DNA of 64,000 nucleotides, taken from contig URXK01000008.1 of assembly GCA_900551755.1 (NCBI GenBank), positions 11,826-75,825 of the forward strand. Direction: 5' to 3'. This DNA comes from an uncultured Eubacterium sp. Its GTDB lineage: Bacteria > Bacillota > Clostridia > Lachnospirales > CAG-274. The notes under the pieces are model-generated. The model did not search any database. It was not told the DNA's origin and was given only the letters and a program-made list of their open reading frames with translations. Positions within the stretch are counted from its first letter, which is position 1, and the number at the start of each line of letters is the position of its first letter. Shown piece by piece: positions 1 through 8,030 of this stretch. The position numbers and the translations under genes were made by a program.

Positions 1-324
1 TTTCAGGAAGAATTTTATAAGGCAGTAGTTGCTACAAGATTTTTCGTTCCTGTTGCTGTTGAAAAGAGCGATAGCAAGGAAAAGAATGGTAAGTATTGTG
101 CTGTAACAACTAGCAATGGCTTAAAGTTAATAAGTGTGTTCTCAAGCAAGGAAGAGCTTGAAAAGTGCTATGGCGATAGAGATGATGTAATCGGTGTTTT
201 ACACGATTTCCCTACATTAAGAAACTTAATCGTTAACGAAAAGAGTGGTCTTGATGGACTTGTTATTGATGCACAGGGCGAAAACATTGCTATACTCAGA
301 GAGGAAATGCTTCCAAGAGAATAA
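1..324 (+). CDS. SseB-family protein, 3' part (5' end outside window)
   Basis: The reading frame is open from the first base, so the gene begins upstream of the window. The visible 107 residues carry the SseB N-terminal domain pattern also present in the next two genes: a segment with FFVPVAVE, then an island ending in GLDGLVIDAQGENIAI. SseB-type proteins are small soluble proteins of poorly known role, first linked to serine sensitivity in enteric bacteria. The gene ends 11 bases before the next SseB-family gene, so the set is probably one transcript. The family call rests on similarity to the downstream two-domain paralogue. Confidence 0.7.
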   Translation, partial: FQEEFYKAVVATRFFVPVAVEKSDSKEKNGKYCAVTTSNGLKLISVFSSKEELEKCYGDRDDVIGVLHDFPTLRNLIVNEKSGLDGLVIDAQGENIAILREEMLPRE

Positions 325-335
325 TAGAGGAGTTT

Positions 336-1106
336 ATGCTTATGAATGTTCCTATTGATAATACAGCACTTGTAAGTGCAGCTAGTAAAATAAAAGAAAA
401 TAACACACAAGAAAATAGATTAGACTTCCTTAAACTTTTGTTGGGTGCAAGTTTTATTTTGCCTGTGGTTATTATTCCAGAGCCTGTTAATAATAAAGTG
501 TCAGCTGATGCTACAGTTAATTATTTCTCAATGGAAACAAGTCAAGGGCTTGTGTACCTTGCTGTGTTCACTAGTGGTGAAGAATTTGAAAAGTGGAACA
601 AAAACCCTAATAAGATGTATCTTATAAGAGGGTATGATAATATTAAAAACATTGTAATGAGTAAAAAAGAGTACGATGGTTTTGTTATTGACCCTTGTGG
701 GTGCAATATGGCTATTCAAAAAGGTCTTATACAAAACATTGAAAAAGCAAGCAATCCAGAAGTCCTTATTAAACCTGAAAAAGTACAGACAGAGGGTAAT
801 ATAGGACTTAAGCCTGTTTATAATCCACCAGAAAACCTTAAAAATGCACTCCTTGATTACTTTAAATCTCAGGATAACATAAGTAAGGCTTACTATATGG
901 AAACAGTAAGAAAGGGAGAAACTTCTACAACACCTGTCCTTGTTGTTGAATTTTGCAAGGAGGGTAGCCTTAAGGCTGCCTTTGATGGTATTGCTGAAGT
1001 GGCACACTCAGTTATGAAAAAGGGTGAAACTATAGGACTTATGCCTGCTTTTGACAAAATAGCACAAAAATATATAAAGGACGCTGTTCCTTTTTACAGA
1101 AAATAA
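336..1106 (+). CDS. SseB-family protein with N- and C-terminal domains
   Basis: This 256-residue protein has the SseB N-terminal domain at about residues 10-150 (SFILPVVIIPE, then EYDGFVIDPCGCNMAI). An SseB C-terminal domain follows at about 155-256 and ends in the typical PFYRK. It has no signal peptide or membrane segment, so it should be cytosolic. The first ATG is preceded by GAGGAG; a second in-frame ATG two codons later could also serve. It sits between two single-domain paralogues at 10-11 base spacing, which points to tandem duplication within an operon. The biochemical role of the family is not established, and I infer none. Confidence 0.75.
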   Translation: MLMNVPIDNTALVSAASKIKENNTQENRLDFLKLLLGASFILPVVIIPEPVNNKVSADATVNYFSMETSQGLVYLAVFTSGEEFEKWNKNPNKMYLIRGYDNIKNIVMSKKEYDGFVIDPCGCNMAIQKGLIQNIEKASNPEVLIKPEKVQTEGNIGLKPVYNPPENLKNALLDYFKSQDNISKAYYMETVRKGETSTTPVLVVEFCKEGSLKAAFDGIAEVAHSVMKKGETIGLMPAFDKIAQKYIKDAVPFYRK

Positions 1107-1116
1107 GAGGTGTACT

Positions 1117-1518
1117 ATGAGTAACGCATTATCGGAGAGTATAGTTAATTTAAAAACTGACGCATCTGTTGAAAATAAAAAGAATTTTGTATCTAAGTTA
1201 ATAAGTGAAAAGTTTTTTGTGCCTGTAATTGTTGAGGCTGATGAAAAAACTCACAATATTACAAAAATGGGCTATTATTCTATATCTACTGAAAAGGGTA
1301 GTTATTTACTTGTTTTCTCAAGTGTAGAGGCTATTGGTGCTTGGAGAAAAGATGTTCAGTTCTTAGAGCTTGGATTTAAAGATGTTTCTAGTCTTGTTAG
1401 TATTGAGGGTGCTGAATATACTGGTATTGAAATCGACCACGGTGGCAATAGTATGGCACTTAAAAAGGATTTTATCAATAAGATTAAAGAACATATTAAT
1501 GTAAAAAAGAAAAATTAA
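1117..1518 (+). CDS. SseB N-terminal-domain protein (third paralogue)
   Basis: This 133-residue protein contains only the SseB N-terminal domain: KFFVPVIVEADEKT near residue 35 and YTGIEIDHGGNSMAL near residue 110. It lacks the C-terminal domain of its upstream neighbour. The start is preceded by AGAGGTG. It is the last gene of the SseB run and is followed directly by a strong terminator. Together with the truncated first gene it flanks the two-domain member on both sides. Confidence 0.72.
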   Translation: MSNALSESIVNLKTDASVENKKNFVSKLISEKFFVPVIVEADEKTHNITKMGYYSISTEKGSYLLVFSSVEAIGAWRKDVQFLELGFKDVSSLVSIEGAEYTGIEIDHGGNSMALKKDFINKIKEHINVKKKN

Positions 1519-1525
1519 TGAATTT

Positions 1526-1606
1526 AAAAAAGCTGTGGTTTGTTAAAGCACTTAAGATTTTATCTAACTTTAAGTGTCAGTACAAATAACCACAGCTTTT
1601 TTGTTT
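1526..1606 (+). terminator. Terminator of the SseB run
   Basis: A long hairpin pairs AAAAAGCTGTGGTT with AACCACAGCTTTTTT. A second inner stem pairs CACTTAA with TTAAGTG, and a T-rich tail follows. It lies just after the last SseB gene and could also stop transcription arriving on the minus strand. Confidence 0.8.
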
Positions 1607-1644
1607 TATTGTTATAAATAAATTGAAATTTTACAAATAAAAAA

Positions 1645-1914
1645 TCCTGTGCATCCAATCTCGACAGTAGCTTCCAGACGGAACGGCAGGTTTCAACTCA
1701 AATCAAGCAACCTCGCAACACACGAAAATGACTGCTTAGTGCTGCTTCCTTCCGGATCTGACACGGTTCACAGGTTTCCGTTGTGCAAGACTCAATCGTC
1801 AACATTGAAAATCTGACGGCTGACTCCACAAACTAAAGCCTCAATATGGACATAATCTCTGCTAAAGCGGATTGCAGACTACAGGGCACCGCTACCTCCC
1901 CGACTAGCACAGGA
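1645..1914 (-). ncRNA. ffs: Signal recognition particle RNA, long Bacillus/Clostridium type
   Basis: On the minus strand the RNA opens with TCCTGTGCTAGTCGGGGAGG followed by TAGCGGTGCCCTGTA, the typical 5' Alu-domain start of Gram-positive SRP RNAs. The universally conserved helix-8 region GTCAGATCCGGAAGGAAGC lies near 1740-1760. The 5' TCCTGTGC pairs with the 3' GCACAGGA, closing a molecule of about 270 nt, and a T-run follows. It binds Ffh and targets nascent membrane proteins. The region between the SseB run and the HAD gene holds nothing else apart from the terminator and this RNA. Confidence 0.95.
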
Positions 1915-1921
1915 CTACTAT

Positions 1922-1950
1922 ATTTTACTATGTATTTACCAAAATGTCAA
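1922..1950 (-). promoter_or_regulatory. SRP RNA promoter
   Basis: On the minus strand TTGACA (1950-1945) and TAAAAT (1927-1922) are separated by 17 bases. This places the start about 8-10 bases later, at the 5' end of the SRP RNA. Confidence 0.75.
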
Positions 1951-1957
1951 TAAATTT

Positions 1958-2599
1958 TTAATTAAGAATTTCGCCAAAACTTAACAAAAAGTGGTGGGCT
2001 GATGTTCTTGTTTCATTCCAACGGTCTTTGTTGCCCTCATCATATACTGCTGTTACTGTCATACCGGCTGATTTAGCTGATTTAACACCTTTAGCAATAT
2101 CCTCGTAAACCATACATTCCTCTGGCTTTACACCTAGTTTTTTTGCACACAGCAAATATATATCAGGAAAATCCTTATTTCTAACACCGCTTGTGCCGTC
2201 AACAAATGTGTCAAACCAGCTTGCAATTCCCTCTCTTTCAAGAACTGGTATATAATATTCTGGATTTGATGCTGTTGCAAGACCTATTTTAAGTCCCATA
2301 TTTTTAACTTTTGCTATGTAATCTTTTGCATAAGGCTTAAGTTTAACATTGTTGGCATATTCATAAAGGGCGTGGCTATTCCATTCTGCCATTATATCTT
2401 CAATGGTTTCAGGCAAATTGTAGGTTTCTTTAGTATAAATAGCACCATTTACAAAACTCATTGTGCTTATGGCATCAACATAATCTTGTGGTACAGCCAT
2501 ACCTCTTGATTTAAAAAAGTCCTCATCGACTTTTCGCCACACATAGGTGCTGTCTGCTATTGTTCCGTCAAAATCAAATATAACTGCTTTTATAGACAT
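1958..2599 (-). CDS. HAD-superfamily phosphatase (phosphoglucomutase-like)
   Basis: This is a 213-residue HAD hydrolase. Motif I is FDFDGTIADS at residues 8-17 with both catalytic Asp, motif II is in GLATASNPEY near 109, and the acidic motif III is MVYEDIAKGVKSAKSAG near 163-180. The size and helical cap match the beta-phosphoglucomutase/phosphatase-like subgroup. The substrate cannot be read from the sequence. It is the last gene of the pepF-tadA operon, four bases after tadA. Its own stop lies just before the SRP promoter. Confidence 0.8.
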   Translation of the reverse strand: MSIKAVIFDFDGTIADSTYVWRKVDEDFFKSRGMAVPQDYVDAISTMSFVNGAIYTKETYNLPETIEDIMAEWNSHALYEYANNVKLKPYAKDYIAKVKNMGLKIGLATASNPEYYIPVLEREGIASWFDTFVDGTSGVRNKDFPDIYLLCAKKLGVKPEECMVYEDIAKGVKSAKSAGMTVTAVYDEGNKDRWNETRTSAHHFLLSFGEILN

Positions 2600-2603
2600 A
2601 ATA

Positions 2604-3317
2604 TTAACCTTTCTTTTTGTCTTTCCAGTAGCTCCATTTTAGCTTTTTAGGGTCGTGTTCTGTATTGTTAGCATAGTATACTGCCATTCTGTACATATAG
2701 AGAACACATCTGTCAATATGTTCTCCTTTTTCATTACATTCTCTTTCATATAGTTCTTCTGGATTTTTACCTTTTAAATCCTTAATAGAGTAAATGCCTA
2801 GGCTATTTAGATGCTTTTCTGTGTTTTTGCCAACATTAGGAATACTTTGCAAGTCACTTTTTTCTCTAAATTTTTTGAAAAAACTTTGCATTAGGTCAGT
2901 ACATTCCTTTTGGCGTACTCCCTCAGTAATAGCTACTGTGTGATTAAATCTATCATCTTGTAAAATATTGTATATTGAGCCAGCACAGCCTGCTTTAGGG
3001 TTTCTAGCACCGTATACTACTTCTTTAACTCTTGCTTGCAAAATAGCACCAGCACACATAGGGCAAGGCTCTACTGTTACAAAAAGTGTACAATCCTCTA
3101 ATCGCCAATCATTAATATAGTTGCAAGCCTCATTTATAGCTATTATTTCGGCGTGAGCTAAAACATTGTTTTTTGTTGTTCTTAAATTAGCTCCTTTGCC
3201 TATTACTGTGTCATTATGCACAATTACACAGCCAATAGGCACTTCATTGCTTTCATAAGCCTTTTTTGCCTCTTTAATAGCCATATCCATATATTGTAAG
3301 TATTTTTCTTTATCCAT
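2604..3317 (-). CDS. tadA: tRNA adenosine(34) deaminase TadA with C-terminal Cdd1-like domain
   Basis: Residues 1-155 are a complete TadA: the zinc and catalytic motif HAEIIAINEA near 55 and PCPMCAGAI near 83. TadA converts the wobble adenosine of tRNA-Arg(ACG) to inosine. The protein is 237 residues against the usual 150-170. The extra tail (about 160-232) reads IPNVGKNTEKHLNSLGIYSI, then DLKGKNPEELYERE, DRCVLYMYRMAVYYA and KLKWSYWKDKK. That pattern matches the helix-hairpin-helix Cdd1/TfoX-C-like family, normally a separate small protein. No stop or frame break lies between the two parts. The spacing to pepF is 14 bases and to the HAD gene 4 bases. Confidence 0.88.
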   Translation of the reverse strand: MDKEKYLQYMDMAIKEAKKAYESNEVPIGCVIVHNDTVIGKGANLRTTKNNVLAHAEIIAINEACNYINDWRLEDCTLFVTVEPCPMCAGAILQARVKEVVYGARNPKAGCAGSIYNILQDDRFNHTVAITEGVRQKECTDLMQSFFKKFREKSDLQSIPNVGKNTEKHLNSLGIYSIKDLKGKNPEELYERECNEKGEHIDRCVLYMYRMAVYYANNTEHDPKKLKWSYWKDKKKG

Positions 3318-3331
3318 TTTATCCTCTAGTA

Positions 3332-5113
3332 TTAAATAAGTTTTTCAAACTCATCTAAAAGACCTTCAAAAACTCCCATAGCCTTTTCTACAGCTTCGCT
3401 CTTAGTCATATCAACACCAGCACCCTTAAGTAAATCAATAGAATACTTAGAAGAACCGCCCTTTAAGAAATTAATATAGTTTTCAGCACCATTTTCATTT
3501 AATATTTTTTGTGAAAGTGTAATTGCTGCACTATAGCCAGTAGCATACTGATATACATAATAGGCTGTGTAGAAATGAGGTATTCTTGCCCATTCCCAAC
3601 TTATTTTTTCGTTACTGCTATTTATTTCAGAACCGTAGTATTTTTGGTTAAGGTTGCTATAAATAGTGCAAAGCTCCTCAAATGTAAGAGGTTCGCCATT
3701 TTCAATTTTTTGATGAACAGTAAGTTCAAATTCGGCAAACATAGTTTGTCTAAAAAGTGTACCTCTAAATTGCTCCATAAAATAATTAAGAAGATACTTT
3801 CTTTCTTTAACATCAGTTGTTGTTTTTAGCAAATGCTCCATTAAAAGAGCCTCATTTACAGTAGATGCAACTTCAGCTACAAATATAGTGTAATCACCAT
3901 AAACAAAAGGCTGATTGCTCCAAGTATAGTGAGAGTGCATAGCGTGACCCATTTCGTGAGCAAGTGTAAACATAGAGTCTACAGTATCGTTGTAATTAAG
4001 AGAAACAAATGGGTGACAACCATAAGCACCCCAACTATAAGCACCACTTCTTTTTCCTTTGTTTTCGTAAATATCAACCCATTTTTCGCTTTCAAGAGCT
4101 GATTTTAGCTTATTACAATATTCTGTTCCCATTGGTTTAACAGCCTCAAGTACAGTTTTGCGAGCATCTTCATAGCTTTTGTGAGTATCAATATTTTCAA
4201 CAATAGGAGTATAAATATCATACATATCAAGGTCATTTAAGCCTAGGACCTTTTTTCTAAGTTTAATATATCTGTGCATAAGTGGAAGATATTTATTAAC
4301 TGTTTCAATAAGTCTTGTGTACACCTCTACTGGTATATTATTGGCTGACAATGCAGCCTCAAGTGATGATGTATATTTTCTTGCTCTTGCATTAAATATA
4401 TCTTTTTTAACTGATGAAGTATATATTGTTGCAATAGTATTCTTTTGCTTGTAATAAGCATTATAAATACTATCAAAAGCTGTTTTTCTTAATTCTCTGT
4501 CACTGCTTTCAAGGGCAGACACAAATGTTCCGTGAGTAATGTGGTGTTTTTCGCCTTTGCTATCTGTTGCATCATCAAATTCAATATCAGCATTGTTAAG
4601 CATATAAAAAATATTAGATGGGGCAGCACCAACTTCATAAACCTGTGCCATAAGTTCTTCTTTGTCAGCAGATAAAATGTGACTTCTACTTCTTAAAATA
4701 TCTTCAATATAATGCTTGTACATTTTAAGACTGCCATCAAATTCAGCCTTTAACTTGTTTTCGTCAAGATTTAAAATTTCTGGCTCAATAAATGCAGCTG
4801 CTGAACCCATAACTGAAATAAGTCTGTCACTTTTTGAGTCAAGACCCTGATAAAAATTGTTTGTGCTGTCCTCATTAGCTCTTAAGCCAGCATAAACACA
4901 AACTCTTTCACCTAAAACCATTATACTATCTCTAAGTTTAAGACAATCGGCAAGGTTTTCAATAGTAATTTTGTTTTTGTATTTATTAAGTTCAGCAAGA
5001 TTTTTTTCTACTTTGTTATAAGCCTCTTGCCAAGCCTTGTCACTTTCAAAAAGGTCATTTATACTCCACTTATATTTATCGTCAACTTGACTTCTTTCTA
5101 CAATTTTACTCAT
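3332..5113 (-). CDS. pepF: Oligoendopeptidase F (M3B zinc peptidase)
   Basis: This 593-residue protein has the M3 metallopeptidase signature FTLAHEMGHAMHSHYTW near residue 385, with the HExxH zinc ligands. The third ligand Glu lies in the downstream FVAEVASTVNEALL segment. Length and the N-terminal helical domain match PepF, a cytosolic enzyme that cuts peptides of roughly 7-17 residues. The start follows AAGGAGAT. It is the first gene of a minus-strand operon with tadA and a HAD phosphatase. An AT-rich 160-base region separates it from the divergent glgA. Confidence 0.93.
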   Translation of the reverse strand: MSKIVERSQVDDKYKWSINDLFESDKAWQEAYNKVEKNLAELNKYKNKITIENLADCLKLRDSIMVLGERVCVYAGLRANEDSTNNFYQGLDSKSDRLISVMGSAAAFIEPEILNLDENKLKAEFDGSLKMYKHYIEDILRSRSHILSADKEELMAQVYEVGAAPSNIFYMLNNADIEFDDATDSKGEKHHITHGTFVSALESSDRELRKTAFDSIYNAYYKQKNTIATIYTSSVKKDIFNARARKYTSSLEAALSANNIPVEVYTRLIETVNKYLPLMHRYIKLRKKVLGLNDLDMYDIYTPIVENIDTHKSYEDARKTVLEAVKPMGTEYCNKLKSALESEKWVDIYENKGKRSGAYSWGAYGCHPFVSLNYNDTVDSMFTLAHEMGHAMHSHYTWSNQPFVYGDYTIFVAEVASTVNEALLMEHLLKTTTDVKERKYLLNYFMEQFRGTLFRQTMFAEFELTVHQKIENGEPLTFEELCTIYSNLNQKYYGSEINSSNEKISWEWARIPHFYTAYYVYQYATGYSAAITLSQKILNENGAENYINFLKGGSSKYSIDLLKGAGVDMTKSEAVEKAMGVFEGLLDEFEKLI

Positions 5114-5275
5114 AAAAAAATCTCCTTTATATTAATTTTATTATTGATTAATCTTAATTTACATAGTATAATTATAATATAAATTACCGAAAATATACAG
5201 TATAATTTTAAAAATTTTGTAAAATATATGTAGTGTGTACTGTATTTACCTCGGCATATAAAGGAGGTTATTTTT

Positions 5276-6715
5276 ATGGCATTAAAGGTATTAATTGTTT
5301 CATCTGAAGTAGCACCATTTGCTAAAAGTGGTGGTTTAGGCGATGTTGTGGGTTCATTGCCAAAGGCTCTTAAGTCAAAAGGGGTTGATGTAAGAGTAGT
5401 ATTTCCTAAGTATAGAACTATAAAGGAAAAGTTTTTAACTGGCTGTCAGTTTGTTAGTTCTTTTGATGTTACTCTTGATTGGAGAAGACAAAAGGCTGAT
5501 ATTTTCACTCTTAACAATTCTGTCCCTACTTATATGATAGGTAATGATTATTACTTTGGCAGAGCTGGTTACTATGGCTATGGTGATGATAATGAAAGAT
5601 TTGCTTTCTTCTGTAAGGCTGCCATTGAATTTTTAGACTATATTGACTTTGTGCCAGATGTTATTCATTGTAATGACTGGCAGACAGCTCCTATTTGTCT
5701 TTACATAAAGGACAGATATTCAAAGATTAAGTGTTTTTCTGATATTAAGACTTTGTTTACTATTCACAATCTTCAGTATCAGGGTATGTTCCCAAGAGAA
5801 ACTTTGTCTATGATGGAACTTGATGAAAATTATTATTTCACTAATGATAAACTTGAATATTATAATGCTGCCAACTTTATGAAGGCTGGTCTTTTGTATT
5901 CTGATGCTATATCAACAGTAAGTAAAACTTATGCTGATGAAATACAGACACCTCAGTATGGCTATGGTCTTGATGGTTGCTTAAGATGCAGAAATAAGGA
6001 CCTTTATGGCATTGTTAATGGTATTGATTATGGTGAAAATGACCCTGCTACTAGCAAGAAAATATATGCTAATTTCTCACCAGATAATATGACTGGCAAG
6101 TATGTAAATAAGCAGAAATTGCAAAAAGAACTTGGACTTCCAGAAAGAGCTGATGTTCCAGTTTTAAGTATTATTTCAAGACTTGTTGACCAGAAGGGTA
6201 TTAATCTTATACTTCAAGCTGCTTATGACCTTCTCAATAAAGATGTTCAGCTTGTTATTCTTGGTACTGGTGATTATCACTATGAAAATATGTTTAAGGA
6301 TTTAGCTTATCGTTATCCAGATAAGGTAAGTGCCAATATTTTATTTGATGATACTCTTGCTCAGAAGATTTATGCTGGTAGTGATATGTTCCTTATGCCT
6401 AGTCTTTTTGAACCTTGTGGCTTAGGTCAGCTCTTTAGTATGAGTTATGGTACTGTACCTATTACTAGAACTACTGGTGGTCTTGTTGATACAGTTCAGC
6501 ATTTTGATGCAGAAACTGGCAAGGGTAATGGCTTCCAGTTCCAGGATTATGATGCAGGTGGACTTATGTGGGCTATTAATCAGGCATTACTTGTTTATGA
6601 GGATAAGAGCCTTTGGAGTAAGGTAGTTCAGAATGCTATTAACACAAGATTTTCTTGGGATAATAGTGCTGATGAATATATTAAGGTTTATAATAAAATT
6701 AGTGGTAAAAAGTAA
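5276..6715 (+). CDS. glgA: Glycogen synthase (ADP-glucose, GT5)
   Basis: This 479-residue protein begins with the GlgA N-terminal motif SEVAPFAKSGGLGDVVGSLP, whose KxGGL lysine contacts ADP-glucose. IHCNDWQTAPICLYIK, TIHNLQYQGMFPRETL and the C-terminal SLFEPCGLGQLFSMSYG nucleotide-binding Glu region follow. It elongates alpha-1,4-glucan from ADP-glucose. The start follows AAGGAGG at good distance. No other glg gene is in the window, so it appears as a single gene with its own terminator. Length is normal for the family. Confidence 0.95.
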   Translation: MALKVLIVSSEVAPFAKSGGLGDVVGSLPKALKSKGVDVRVVFPKYRTIKEKFLTGCQFVSSFDVTLDWRRQKADIFTLNNSVPTYMIGNDYYFGRAGYYGYGDDNERFAFFCKAAIEFLDYIDFVPDVIHCNDWQTAPICLYIKDRYSKIKCFSDIKTLFTIHNLQYQGMFPRETLSMMELDENYYFTNDKLEYYNAANFMKAGLLYSDAISTVSKTYADEIQTPQYGYGLDGCLRCRNKDLYGIVNGIDYGENDPATSKKIYANFSPDNMTGKYVNKQKLQKELGLPERADVPVLSIISRLVDQKGINLILQAAYDLLNKDVQLVILGTGDYHYENMFKDLAYRYPDKVSANILFDDTLAQKIYAGSDMFLMPSLFEPCGLGQLFSMSYGTVPITRTTGGLVDTVQHFDAETGKGNGFQFQDYDAGGLMWAINQALLVYEDKSLWSKVVQNAINTRFSWDNSADEYIKVYNKISGKK

Positions 6716-6730
6716 ATAATATTTATTTTA

Positions 6731-6766
6731 GAACTGTTATACCTTTGTATAGCAGTTCTTTTTTTT
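6731..6766 (+). terminator. glgA terminator
   Basis: GAACTGTTATAC pairs with GTATAGCAGTTC (12 pairs, one wobble), followed by eight T. Confidence 0.85.
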
Positions 6767-6770
6767 GCAT

Positions 6771-6801
6771 AAAAAAAGCTGTCGCAAAAACGACAGCTTT
6801 T
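6771..6801 (-). terminator. rplJ-rplL terminator
   Basis: On the minus strand AAAAGCTGTCG pairs with CGACAGCTTTT and seven T follow. It stops the ribosomal transcript right after rplL, so rpoB is not in this operon. Confidence 0.85.
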
Positions 6802-6820
6802 ATAGGGTGTATAAATTAAA

Positions 6821-7198
6821 TTACTTTAAAGTTACCTTAGCGCCAACTTCTTCAAGCTTAGTCTTGATAGACTCAGCTTCTTCCTTAGATACAGCTTCCT
6901 TAAGCATCTTAGGAGCACCATCAACAACTTCCTTAGCTTCCTTAAGACCAAGACCAGTGATTTCTCTAACAGTCTTGATAACCTTAATCTTTTCAGAACC
7001 AACATCAGTTAATTCAACATCGAATTCAGACTTTTCTTCCTCACCAGCACCTGCACCAGCACCAGCAGCAGCAACTACCATACCAGCAGCAGCAGATACG
7101 CCGAATTCTTCCTCAGCAGCCTTTACTAAATCGTTAAGTTCAAGAACAGTAAGTTCCTTAACAGCAGCAATAATTTCTTCAATAGATAACTTAGCCAT
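6821..7198 (-). CDS. rplL: Ribosomal protein bL12 (L7/L12)
   Basis: This 125-residue protein begins [20 protein letters not shown], the dimerisation domain that binds L10. An Ala/Gly-rich hinge follows ([14 protein letters not shown], about 39-52). The conserved C-terminal domain then recruits translation GTPases ([20 protein letters not shown]). Length is normal. It lies about 100 bases after rplJ on one transcript and is followed at once by a terminator. The stalk operon is thus free of the usual rpoB-rpoC downstream neighbours. Confidence 0.97.
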   Translation of the reverse strand: MAKLSIEEIIAAVKELTVLELNDLVKAAEEEFGVSAAAGMVVAAAGAGAGAGEEEKSEFDVELTDVGSEKIKVIKTVREITGLGLKEAKEVVDGAPKMLKEAVSKEEAESIKTKLEEVGAKVTLK

Positions 7199-7301
7199 TT
7201 TAAATTTCCTCCGTTATTTTAATATTTGTTTTCGACTATAAATAGTTCAATTTAAGCAGTTTTACACTGCAATGCAAAGCTTGAAACCTTTAAACTTATA
7301 A

Positions 7302-7814
7302 TTAAGCCTCTGTAGTTTCTTCTGTAGCTTCGCCGTTCTGGTCTGCAATAGCCTTGATAACTCTTGCAAAAGAACCCATAGGGGACTTGAAGCTGCCCAA
7401 TAACTTTGAAAGGAGAACCTCTCTTGATGGGATGTCAGCAACAGCAGCCATACCCTTAGCATCGTAGCAAGTACCTTCAATAACACCAGCCTTGAATTCA
7501 AGTGCCTTAGCACCCTTCATAAACTTGTTCATGATACCAGCTGCAACAGTTGGGTCTTCGTAGCAAATAGCAATAGCACTAGGACCTTCAAAATAATCCT
7601 TTAAGCCCTCAAACTGAGTACCTTCTACTGCTAAATTCATCATAGTATTCTTGTAAACCTTGTAATCAACACCAGCTTCTCTTAACTGCTTACGAAGTGC
7701 AGTATCCTCTGCAACTGTAAGACCTCTGGCATCAACTAATACTGCAGAACTAGCCTTTTCAAGCTTTTCCTTAATTTCGTTTACAACAACCTGCTTTTCA
7801 GCAACCTTAGCCAT
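7302..7814 (-). CDS. rplJ: Ribosomal protein uL10
   Basis: This 170-residue protein has the L10 N-terminal RNA-binding domain (KQVVVNEIKEKLEKASSAVLV, then RGLTVAEDTALRKQLREAGV). The C-terminal helix carries the L12 dimers. It anchors the ribosomal stalk to 23S rRNA. The start follows GGAGGTG. The 5' leader contains an L10-type autoregulatory structure. It is encoded without rplK and rplA upstream; addB is the upstream neighbour instead. Confidence 0.97.
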   Translation of the reverse strand: MAKVAEKQVVVNEIKEKLEKASSAVLVDARGLTVAEDTALRKQLREAGVDYKVYKNTMMNLAVEGTQFEGLKDYFEGPSAIAICYEDPTVAAGIMNKFMKGAKALEFKAGVIEGTCYDAKGMAAVADIPSREVLLSKLLGSFKSPMGSFARVIKAIADQNGEATEETTEA

Positions 7815-7829
7815 TATTTACACCTCCTA

Positions 7830-7976
7830 TAAATTTTATAGGAAGGACTAGCCTTCCTGAAAGCCGTATAAAAAAATCCCTGTCTATAGACAGGGAGGTA
7901 AATACAAAATCAATGTATCCTCGGCAGGTAGAAAAACCGTTACGACATAATGTCACCTGCTGTCTACGGCACTTTT
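7830..7976 (-). promoter_or_regulatory. L10 leader with attenuator hairpin
   Basis: On the minus strand the leader starts with GTGCCGTAGACAGCAGGTGA and CTACCTGCCGAGGAT. The complementary CAGCAGGT and ACCTGC form the stem typical of L10-binding leaders in Firmicutes. An intrinsic terminator follows inside the leader: TCCCTGTC / GACAGGGA (7896-7877) with seven T. A last hairpin, AGGAAGG / CCTTCCT, lies near 7840-7858 before the ribosome binding site. Excess L10 (with L12) is expected to bind here and lower expression of its own operon. The family is known; the match is by eye. Confidence 0.85.
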
Positions 7977-7979
7977 GAT

Positions 7980-8008
7980 ATAATAACACATTTAAAATCC
8001 TTTGTCAA
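7980..8008 (-). promoter_or_regulatory. rplJ-rplL promoter
   Basis: On the minus strand TTGACA (8008-8003) and TATTAT (7985-7980) are 17 bases apart. The start would be about 7973, at the first base of the L10 leader. Confidence 0.75.
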
Positions 8009-8030
8009 GAACTTTTTTTGCTTTTTTTGC

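Noticed and set aside
6765..7241. 158-codon plus-strand open frame
   Set aside because: It lies antisense to rplL, is Ser/Ala/Pro biased as a mirror of the Ala-rich hinge, and has no ribosome binding site.
7807..7989. 60-codon minus-strand frame upstream of rplJ
   Set aside because: It covers the L10 leader structure and attenuator and has no ribosome binding site.
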